A program made the position numbers and the translations under genes. Source: Candidatus Kapaibacterium sp. (lineage in GTDB: Bacteria; Bacteroidota; Ignavibacteria; Kapaibacteriales; UBA4661). From it: 32,318 nucleotides of DNA. The notes beneath the pieces were generated by a model. That model saw nothing but the letters and a program-made list of their open reading frames with translations, searched no databases and was not told where the DNA came from. Below, in pieces: positions 1 through 6,955 of this stretch. The stretch covers positions 1-32,318 of the forward strand of contig JANYDO010000282.1 in the NCBI GenBank assembly GCA_025363605.1, in the 5' to 3' direction. Every line of letters starts with the position of its first letter. The first letter of the stretch is position 1.

Positions 1-468
1 GATAATGCCCGTGAGCGGAGTGCGAAATTCATGGGGCAGCGCATATGTAATATTTTTCCCTAAATCCGAGACCTTATCGTCAATTTCTTTTTTGATATCC
101 TTTACTTTTTCAAACTGCGCAGAAACAGCATTAATAAGTTCATCCGTCGTAAAAGGCTTCGTGAGATAATCATTAGCACCAAGTTCCATACCTCGGCGCA
201 TGTCGGCTTTTTCTGCCTTTGCGGTAAGGAAAATAAACGGTACGGTACGAATGCCATCAGTTTTGCGTATTTGCTCAAGTGCGCCGAATCCGTCCATGCG
301 CGGCATTGAAACGTCGCACAAAATTAGGTCGGGGCGCTCTGTCTTTGCCTTTTCGATGCCAGCCAAGCCATCTTCGGCGGTCATCGTTTCATAGCCCTCG
401 AACTGGAGTGTCGTGGCAATGTCCTCACGGATAAAGTCCGTATCATCTATGACGAGAATCTTTTTCAT
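1..468 (-). CDS. Hybrid receiver-histidine kinase, N-terminal part (runs off window)
   Basis: The reading frame starts at an ATG (complement of 466-468) and stays open for 156 codons to the window edge, so the 3' end is missing. Residues 1-120 form a CheY-like receiver domain: acidic pair D8/D9, phospho-acceptor D52 in the CDVSMPRMDG context, T82 and K104 before P105. A charged helical linker (about 115-137) leads into a HisKA H-box, HEFRTPL, with H146 as the likely autophosphorylated histidine. Receiver-first hybrid kinases are cytoplasmic and usually take input through the receiver instead of through a membrane sensor. A HATPase domain is expected outside the window. The start is 95 nt downstream of the topA stop on the same strand, so co-transcription is possible. 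The stimulus and output are unknown. Confidence 0.9.
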   Translation of the reverse strand, partial: MKKILVIDDTDFIREDIATTLQFEGYETMTAEDGLAGIEKAKTERPDLILCDVSMPRMDGFGALEQIRKTDGIRTVPFIFLTAKAEKADMRRGMELGANDYLTKPFTTDELINAVSAQFEKVKDIKKEIDDKVSDLGKNITYALPHEFRTPLTGII

Positions 469-563
469 GGCGCTGCTCTAGTAAAGCAAAATGTGAACGA
501 GGAGAGAGGTTTTCGGGAAAAGACGAAGGATAAAGGATGAAATTTATCTTTCTTCCTTTGTTC

Positions 564-3194
564 TTATTTTTTCTTCGACGCTTTCTTCACTGTGCCATTA
601 GCGCTCGATTTTGCTGTCGCGGGCTTTCTGGCGGTTGTTTTTTTAGTTGCTGTTTTACTCGTGGTTGCTGTTTTTGCAGCAGCTTTTTTCTTTTTAGGTT
701 TTTCGGGGTCAAGACTGATGTCGCCCGCAAATGCTAAACATTCTTGTAGGGTCAACTCTTCTACAGCCATGCCTTTCGGCAATTTAACTTTTTGCTTGCC
801 AACTGCCAAGCAATGACCCCATCGGTCTTTCAAAACCCGCAAAATCGCACCGGTCTCCAGTGTGAATTCTTTGATGATTTTGTCGCTGTCAGCCTTACGC
901 TTGGCAAGAAGAATCTCGACGGCGCGCTCGGCGGAAATCGTGTAGGGATCATCATTTCTGGTCAGCGAATAAAAATTATCATCATGCAAAATATATGGTC
1001 CGAAACGCCCCAGAGCCACTTTCATATCTTTATTCTCAAATTGTCCCACCACACGCGGCAGACGGAAGAGAGTCATTGCTTCTTCCAGCGTAATTGCTTG
1101 CAATGATTGTCCGGCGCGGAGGCTAGCGAATTTTTTCTCTGCATCATCCGGCTCACCAATTTGTGCTACCGGTCCGTATCGTGCCATGCGGACGTACACG
1201 TTTTTGCCACTTGCTGGGTCTATGCCAAGCAAGCGGTCGGTGCGCTCGGTGAATAGACGTAACGCTTCTTCCAGCGTGATGGTCTCTAGTGATTGACCGG
1301 TGCGCAGATTCGCATATTTTTTATCTTCATCTGTCGGGTCGCCGATTTGTACCACCGGACCGTAGCGAGCGAGTCGTGTATAGACATTTCTTCTGCTCTC
1401 GGGGTCTTGCCCCAAGAGCCGTTCTCCGCTCTGTCGCTCGGCGCTCTCGACGGTTGTTTCGACAATCTGATGAAACGGAATATAGAAATTTTCTATCATC
1501 TTGTTCCACACTTTTTCGCCTCGCGCGATTTCGTCGAACTCTTTTTCTACCGTTGCGGTAAAATTGTAGTCCATAATTTGATCGAAATGCTTGACTAAAA
1601 AGTCTGTAACCAGCATACCTACGTCGCTAGGAAAGAGTTTGTTCTTTTCCGCGCCATAATTTTCTGTTTCAGTTTGCTTGGTAACGGCGTTATCTTTCAG
1701 TGTAAAAATCGTTACCTCGCGTTTCTTGCCTTCGCGCTCTTCTTTGACCACATAGCCGCGCTTTTGAATGGTTGAAATAGTCGGCGCGTAGGTAGATGGG
1801 CGACCGATGCCGAGTTCTTCCAGCTTTTTGACAAGACTTGCTTCGGTGTAGCGCGGTGAGGGCTTGCCGAAGCGCTCAGTAGCGGTCATCTGGCGTAGCG
1901 GTACGGTCTCGCCTTGTTTCATCGGTGGCAAAATTCCTTCGTCGTCGCCATCACTTTCTTCATCGGTAGATTCAAGATATAATTTCAAAAAGCCGTCAAA
2001 CTTAATGACCTCGCCCGTAGCGGTCAGTGTTTCGGGTACTGTTGAAATGCCGATGGTAGCAATAGTGCGTTCTATCTGAGCATCTGCCATTTGTGATGCA
2101 ACGGCGCGTTTCCAGATAAGCTCGTACAGTCGCACGGCGTTTGCGTCCACATCACCACTTGGCGTAATGGCGCGGCGCGTGAACTCCGTCGGACGGATGG
2201 CTTCGTGTGCTTCCTGAGCCGAATCGTTCTTGGTGACGTATTTTTGCGGATTGCTGTATTGTGCTCCAAATGCGTTGGTAATAGCTTCTTGGGCTGCATC
2301 TATCGCCAAATCAGACAGGTTCACCGAGTCCGTACGCATATAGGTAATGTGACCGCTTTCGTAGAGGCGCTGTGCTAGAAGCATCGTTTGCGTGATGGAG
2401 TAGCCCAGCTTGCGACTTGCTTCTTGCTGAAGTGTGGATGTCGTGAAGGGTGCTGCGGGAGATTTTTTTGCCGGTTTCGTTTCGAGGTTTTTTATCGTGA
2501 AAGTCGCACCCTTGCAGGCGTTCAGAAACTTTTCTGCATCGGCAGCATTGTCAAACCGTTTTGGGAGTTCTGCTTTGAAGGAGCGTCCGCCTGCGGCAGC
2601 TTCAAATTCTGCATTCACGCGATAGAGCGAAATGGCATTAAAATTCTGCACATCGCGCTCACGTTCTACAATAAGGCGAACAGCCACCGACTGAACTCGT
2701 CCTGCGGACAAGGACGGACGGACTTTCTTCCAGAGAACGGGTGAAAGCTCAAATCCTACAAGCCTGTCGAGTACACGGCGTGCTTGCTGCGCGTTCACGA
2801 GGTCTTCGTCAATGCCGCGTGGATTCTGGACTGCCTTGAGAATTGCAGGCTTAGTAATTTCATGAAAAACAATACGCTTGGTTTTTTCTTTGCGGAGTTT
2901 GAGGGCTTCAAAGAGATGCCACGAGATAGCCTCGCCCTCACGGTCTTCGTCCGACGCAAGCCATACGGTTTCTGCTTCGGCGGCAAGTCTGGTGAGCGTA
3001 CTGACAATTTCTCGCTTGTCCGGCGAGACTTCGTAGCGCGGGCGGAAACCATTTTTAACGTCTATAGCATCATCCGTTTTCACAAGATCGCGGATATGCC
3101 CGAAACAGGATTTTACCGTAAAGTCCTGTCCTAAAAACTTTTCAATCGTTTTTGCTTTTGCGGGAGATTCGACAATGACAAGATTTTTGACCAT
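564..3194 (-). CDS. topA: DNA topoisomerase I (type IA)
   Basis: 876-residue type IA topoisomerase, which relaxes negatively supercoiled DNA through a 5'-phosphotyrosine intermediate. The Toprim domain is N-terminal (VIVESPAKA with E9; DEDREGE with D82, D84, E86) and the catalytic tyrosine is Y285 in ITYMRTDS. The SAGRVQSVAVRLIVERE segment (about 163-179) is conserved. The C-terminus lacks the tetracysteine zinc ribbons of E. coli TopA. Instead it has three tandem TopA C-terminal repeats at about 592-650, 653-711 and 714-765, each centred on a RYGP/RFGP core, plus a partial fourth near 780-822. A disordered Lys/Ala/Thr tail (about 831-876) follows, resembling histone-H1-like tails that add nonspecific DNA binding. 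It is divergent from the EF-G gene at 3521. Confidence 0.97.
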   Translation of the reverse strand: MVKNLVIVESPAKAKTIEKFLGQDFTVKSCFGHIRDLVKTDDAIDVKNGFRPRYEVSPDKREIVSTLTRLAAEAETVWLASDEDREGEAISWHLFEALKLRKEKTKRIVFHEITKPAILKAVQNPRGIDEDLVNAQQARRVLDRLVGFELSPVLWKKVRPSLSAGRVQSVAVRLIVERERDVQNFNAISLYRVNAEFEAAAGGRSFKAELPKRFDNAADAEKFLNACKGATFTIKNLETKPAKKSPAAPFTTSTLQQEASRKLGYSITQTMLLAQRLYESGHITYMRTDSVNLSDLAIDAAQEAITNAFGAQYSNPQKYVTKNDSAQEAHEAIRPTEFTRRAITPSGDVDANAVRLYELIWKRAVASQMADAQIERTIATIGISTVPETLTATGEVIKFDGFLKLYLESTDEESDGDDEGILPPMKQGETVPLRQMTATERFGKPSPRYTEASLVKKLEELGIGRPSTYAPTISTIQKRGYVVKEEREGKKREVTIFTLKDNAVTKQTETENYGAEKNKLFPSDVGMLVTDFLVKHFDQIMDYNFTATVEKEFDEIARGEKVWNKMIENFYIPFHQIVETTVESAERQSGERLLGQDPESRRNVYTRLARYGPVVQIGDPTDEDKKYANLRTGQSLETITLEEALRLFTERTDRLLGIDPASGKNVYVRMARYGPVAQIGEPDDAEKKFASLRAGQSLQAITLEEAMTLFRLPRVVGQFENKDMKVALGRFGPYILHDDNFYSLTRNDDPYTISAERAVEILLAKRKADSDKIIKEFTLETGAILRVLKDRWGHCLAVGKQKVKLPKGMAVEELTLQECLAFAGDISLDPEKPKKKKAAAKTATTSKTATKKTTARKPATAKSSANGTVKKASKKK

Positions 3195-3520
3195 AATGAT
3201 TGTAATGTGCTGTGTATGGCGTTGTCAGGGTAGAAAAATATTTCTTAGTTGAGCGCATAAAACTACAAACCTTTTCCGATACCGTCAAACGCTTTTCTTG
3301 GGCAAAAGGGAAATTTGCAGTTTTTGAGTACTCGATTGTTGTCATTGGAGAAGCAACAAACATACCAAAAGTCTGATTCCCGTCTGCTCTTTGTGGAAAA
3401 TTAGGTTTTATGAAAGAAAAATTGTAATTTAGTAGTCTTTACCAACTCATGTAGTTGGCAAATAACGTCGTAAGTAACTCTTTTACTTTCATTTTTTTTA
3501 CGTTTTAGCGAGCTAGTATC
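3195..3520. other. Divergent intergenic region between topA and fusA
   Basis: 326 nt without a credible gene. The topA side carries the promoter-like element at 3258-3289. On the fusA side I found no convincing TTTG/TAnnTTTG pair. About 60 nt before the fusA start there is a small perfect hairpin (CCAACT at 3442-3447 with AGTTGG at 3453-3458, 5-nt loop) that would lie in the 5' leader. No Shine-Dalgarno sequence precedes the fusA ATG; the upstream bases read GCGAGCTAGTATC. The short reading frames here have no recognisable homology. Confidence 0.6.
3258..3289 (-). promoter_or_regulatory. Putative topA promoter, Bacteroidota type
   Basis: Read on the minus strand, TTTG (3286-3289) is followed after exactly 20 nt by TAGTTTTA (3258-3265). 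This matches the Bacteroidota primary-sigma consensus TTTG-N19/20-TAnnTTTG at all but the last base. The spacing equals that of the stronger promoter before rpsL. Transcription would start near 3250, giving a leader of about 55 nt before the topA ATG. The assignment rests on motif and position only. Confidence 0.5.
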
Positions 3521-5635
3521 ATGGCAACTGTAGTTCCACCCCTTGAAAAAGTGCGTAATATCGGTATTTCCGCGCACATTGACTCCGGCAAAACCACCCT
3601 TTCCGAGCGCATCCTGTTCTACACAGGCCGTATTCACGCTATTCACGAAGTACGCGGCAAAGACGGCGTTGGCGCGAAAATGGACTCCATGGACTTGGAA
3701 CGCGAAAAAGGTATTACTATTCAGTCCGCAGCAACGTTCTGCGAATGGGGCGAATACAATATCAACCTCATTGATACTCCCGGACACGTGGACTTTACCG
3801 TCGAAGTAGAACGCGCACTTCGCGTTCTTGACGGTGCGATTCTCGTGTTGTGCTCCGTTTCCGGCGTACAAAGCCAATCTATTACGGTTGACCGTCAAAT
3901 GCGCCGTTACAGCGTACCGCGCCTTGCGTTCATCAACAAAATGGATCGTGCGGGCGCAAATGCTGAAAAAGTTATTTCCCAGCTCCGCGAAAAACTGAAT
4001 CACAACGCCGTTATGATTACGATGCCGATTGGTCGTGAGGCTGACTTTGCAGGTGTTATTGACCTTGTGAGAATGAAAGCAATTTATTATGATGGCGATT
4101 CGGGTGAAAATCTTCGCTACACCGAGATTCCGGCAGAACTTCTTGCTGACGCGAAAGATCGTCGTCACAAACTTATCGAAGCCATTTCTGACTTCGACGA
4201 TGTTATCATGGAGAAATTCTTGGGCGAACAAGAGGATGCTATCACTGAAGAGCAAGTTATGGCAGCTATCCGCAAAGGTACGCTTTCGCTGAAACTCACG
4301 CCTGTTTTTGTTGGTTCTGCATACAAAAACAAAGGTGTTCAAACGCTTCTGGATGCGGTGATAAGCTACCTTCCCAGCCCGCCGGAAACCAGAATCGAAG
4401 CGCTTGACCAAGATAACGGTGAAGCAAAAATCGAAATTAAATCTGATCCGACCAAACCGCTTGTCATGCTTGCCTTCAAATTGGAAGACGGCAAATATGG
4501 TCAGCTGACCTATATGCGTATCTACCAAGGCACGGTGAACAAAGGCGATACGGTTATCAATATGTCGAACGACAAAAAAATTAAAGTTCCTCGTCTTGTG
4601 CGGATGCACTCCAACGAGATGAACGAGATTGATTCGGCAAAAGCGGGCGATATTGTCGCACTCTTCGGCGTGGATTGTGCTTCGGGCGATACTTTCACCG
4701 ATGGCAAACAAAACGTAACGATGTCGTCTATGTTCGTTCCAAACCCGGTTATTGAGCTTGCGGTTGCACCGAAAGACAAAACCGGTCAGGTTAATTTCTC
4801 CAAAGCACTCAACCGCTTCACGAAAGAAGACCCGACTCTGCGTGTGTACCGCGATGAAGAGAGCGGCGAGACCATCATCAAAGGTATGGGCGAGTTGCAC
4901 TTGGAAATTTACATTGAGCGTATCAAGCGTGAGTACAACTGCGAAGTCAACGTCGGTAAGCCGAAAGTGGCATTCCGCGAGGCACTCACGAAAAAAACTG
5001 AGTTCAACTACACACACAAAAAGCAAACCGGCGGTTCAGGTCAATTTGGTCGTGTTGCCGGCTACTTCGAGCCGATGGAAGTTGAAGGCGACAAACTCTA
5101 CGAATTCGTTGACGAAATCGTTGGCGGTGTTATCCCGCGCGAGTACATCCCTGCGTGCGATAAAGGATTTGCCGAACAGTTCAAAAACGGTCAGCTTATC
5201 GGTCAGCCCGTCATGGGCGTTCGCGTGGTCTTGAACGACGGCGCGTATCACGCCGTGGATTCGTCCGAGATGGCGTTCAAAGTTGCTGCTATGACTGCAG
5301 TGCGCGAACACTACAAAGACGCCGCTCCGGTCGTATTGGAGCCTATTATGAACGTTGAAATCTCTGTTCCGGATGAGTTCCAAGGGCAAGTTATCGGTCA
5401 ACTTAGCCAGCGTCGGGCTGTGATTATGGGTACAGATGCTGATAATAACTACGTTATCGTCAATGCCGAAGTACCGCTTTCCGAGATGTTTGGCTATTCC
5501 ACCGACCTTCGTTCTGCCACACAAGGCAAAGGCGAATTCTCAATGGAGTTTGTGAAATACGCTCAAGTACCGAAATCCATTCAAGAAGAAATGACCAAAG
5601 ATTACCAAAAGCGTCGCGCTGAAGGTAACGCGTAA
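3521..5635 (+). CDS. fusA: Elongation factor G, mtEFG1/spdEFG1 type
   Basis: 704-residue translational GTPase that moves tRNA and mRNA through the ribosome after peptide-bond formation. GTPase motifs: P-loop AHIDSGKT (18-25), switch [11 protein letters not shown] (61-70), DTPGH (85-89), NKMD (139-142) and GSA (265-267). Domains II-V follow to the C-terminus. The stretch [15 protein letters not shown] (46-60), and further segments such as the one around LNHNA and EIPAEL, resemble mitochondrial EFG1 (GFM1) and the spirochaete/planctomycete spdEFG1 group more than canonical EF-G. Arg codons are mostly CGT/CGC, as expected for abundant expression. It is monocistronic by appearance, ending in a strong terminator, and lies outside the str operon, which holds a second, different EF-G. 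Inference: this copy is the main translocase. Confidence 0.96.
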   Translation: MATVVPPLEKVRNIGISAHIDSGKTTLSERILFYTGRIHAIHEVRGKDGVGAKMDSMDLEREKGITIQSAATFCEWGEYNINLIDTPGHVDFTVEVERALRVLDGAILVLCSVSGVQSQSITVDRQMRRYSVPRLAFINKMDRAGANAEKVISQLREKLNHNAVMITMPIGREADFAGVIDLVRMKAIYYDGDSGENLRYTEIPAELLADAKDRRHKLIEAISDFDDVIMEKFLGEQEDAITEEQVMAAIRKGTLSLKLTPVFVGSAYKNKGVQTLLDAVISYLPSPPETRIEALDQDNGEAKIEIKSDPTKPLVMLAFKLEDGKYGQLTYMRIYQGTVNKGDTVINMSNDKKIKVPRLVRMHSNEMNEIDSAKAGDIVALFGVDCASGDTFTDGKQNVTMSSMFVPNPVIELAVAPKDKTGQVNFSKALNRFTKEDPTLRVYRDEESGETIIKGMGELHLEIYIERIKREYNCEVNVGKPKVAFREALTKKTEFNYTHKKQTGGSGQFGRVAGYFEPMEVEGDKLYEFVDEIVGGVIPREYIPACDKGFAEQFKNGQLIGQPVMGVRVVLNDGAYHAVDSSEMAFKVAAMTAVREHYKDAAPVVLEPIMNVEISVPDEFQGQVIGQLSQRRAVIMGTDADNNYVIVNAEVPLSEMFGYSTDLRSATQGKGEFSMEFVKYAQVPKSIQEEMTKDYQKRRAEGNA

Positions 5636-5665
5636 GCGTCATTCTTTGGGATGAAGTAATCAGAC

Positions 5666-5709
5666 AAGCGACAAGGTTTTTTGTAAAGCCTTGTCGCTTT
5701 TTTATTTTT
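5666..5709 (+). terminator. Intrinsic terminator of the first fusA gene
   Basis: A perfect 11-bp inverted repeat, AAGCGACAAGG (5666-5676) and CCTTGTCGCTT (5689-5699), encloses a 12-nt loop and runs directly into a T-rich tract (5698-5709, interrupted by a single A at 5704). It begins 30 nt after the fusA stop codon. Its loop and T-tract also supply the two halves of a promoter-like sequence for the next gene. Confidence 0.9.
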
Positions 5710-5710
5710 G
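5680..5710 (+). promoter_or_regulatory. Putative glycosyltransferase promoter, nested in the terminator
   Basis: TTTG (5680-5683, in the terminator loop), a 19-nt spacer, then TATTTTTG (5703-5710, in the terminator T-tract) match the Bacteroidota consensus TTTG-N19/20-TAnnTTTG exactly. Initiation about 7 nt downstream would leave a leader of roughly 24 nt before the ATG at 5741. Low-complexity T-rich sequence raises the chance-match risk, but position and spacing are right. Confidence 0.55.
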
Positions 5711-5740
5711 TAGATTATTATCGCTACACCCCAAAAAAGT

Positions 5741-6907
5741 ATGCTCCAAACCCCGCAAAAAACTATCGTTCTTATCGGTCCTACTTATCCGTATCGTGGT
5801 GGCAATGCGCTCTTTATGTCGCATCTTTACGAGGCACTGGAGCCACATTTTCGTGTGCATTTTATCAATTACACGTTGCTCTATCCATCATTACTTTTTC
5901 CCGGCACAACGCAGTACGACCAAAGCCAAGCAATGACGAAGCAAATACCGTCGGAGCGTTTGCTTAGTTCCGTCAATCCGCTTTCGTGGTTGCGGGTGGC
6001 GCGGCGAGTGCGTGAATTACAGCCGGATTTGGTTGTCTTCGATTGGTGGAATCCTTTCTTCGGACCAAGTCATTATGCGATTTCCAGACTTTTAGGAGAA
6101 GAATTTCAAAGCAAGATTTTATTTATCACGGAAAATGTGATTTCGCATGAAGCACGGGCGATTGATACGATACTGACAAAACTAGGCTTGCGGAATGCCG
6201 CATCATTTCTTACACTGTCAAGCCAAGTGGCAGAAGATGTGAAAGTCTTTGCACATGGGAAACCAATTTACCGCTCGGAACTTCCCGTCTTTGGTGATTT
6301 CTATGCGCAAACATCGCTCCAACGCAGCAAAGACGAGGCAAAACAAGGTTTCGGTTTTGCTGCCGATGACGATGTGTTGCTGTTTTTTGGTTACGTCCGC
6401 AAGTATAAAGGGCTAGACATCTTATTGCGAGCAATGCCGACGATTGTGCGAGAGAACCCACGTGTGAAATTGCTGATTGCAGGGGAATTTTATGACGATC
6501 CAAAGCCTTATCACGACCTTATACGCGAACTTGCGCTTGAGCCGCACGTAAAAATGATAAACCGCTTCATTCCGAATGAAGAAGTTGCTGCGTTCTATGC
6601 GGCTTCGGATGTGGTAATACTACCATACAGAAGCGCTACGCAGAGTGGGATTCTGGGTATTGCCTACGGATTTGAGCGTCCTGTTATCATTACTAATGTT
6701 GGTGGCTTGGCAGAGTCGGTGGACGAGGGAAAAACGGGGTTTGTTGTGCAGCCGGAATCGCCGGAAGCATTGGTAGTAGCCGTGCGTACATTTTATGCCT
6801 TGCGTCCGACAACGGACTTTGCTGCACACGTGCGCTTGCGGGCGCATAGTAACGCTTTTGCGCATATTCACGAGCTTTTTGCTACCATAATCAGCAATGA
6901 GGCGTGA
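5741..6907 (+). CDS. GT4-like glycosyltransferase
   Basis: 388-residue protein with a GT-B fold pattern, probably transferring a sugar from a nucleotide-sugar donor to a cell-surface polysaccharide, lipid or other glycan; the substrate cannot be read from sequence. The N-terminal Rossmann half has the glycine-rich acceptor loop PTYPYRGGNA (14-23) and ENVISHEA (131-138). The C-terminal half has FFGYVRKYKGLDILL (215-229), IAGEFYDD (246-253) and the donor-site region PYRSATQSGILGIAYGF (295-311), then NVGGLAE (319-325). The usual first glutamate of the GT4 EX7E signature is replaced in this region by an SATQSG form. No membrane segment or signal peptide is evident. It is separated from fusA by a terminator and is convergent with the peptidase gene, so it is likely a single-gene transcript. 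Confidence 0.85.
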   Translation: MLQTPQKTIVLIGPTYPYRGGNALFMSHLYEALEPHFRVHFINYTLLYPSLLFPGTTQYDQSQAMTKQIPSERLLSSVNPLSWLRVARRVRELQPDLVVFDWWNPFFGPSHYAISRLLGEEFQSKILFITENVISHEARAIDTILTKLGLRNAASFLTLSSQVAEDVKVFAHGKPIYRSELPVFGDFYAQTSLQRSKDEAKQGFGFAADDDVLLFFGYVRKYKGLDILLRAMPTIVRENPRVKLLIAGEFYDDPKPYHDLIRELALEPHVKMINRFIPNEEVAAFYAASDVVILPYRSATQSGILGIAYGFERPVIITNVGGLAESVDEGKTGFVVQPESPEALVVAVRTFYALRPTTDFAAHVRLRAHSNAFAHIHELFATIISNEA

Positions 6908-6955
6908 AAATGTATAAAACGCAGGGTCGCTTTTGAGACGGAAAAGGCTTTAAAA

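Noticed and set aside
3401-5026. 541-residue open frame antisense to the fusA gene
   Set aside because: It is His/Phe/Asn-rich, matches no family, and lies opposite the conserved EF-G; biased codons in EF-G leave the antisense frame free of stops. Similar shadows lie opposite tuf, rpoA and topA.
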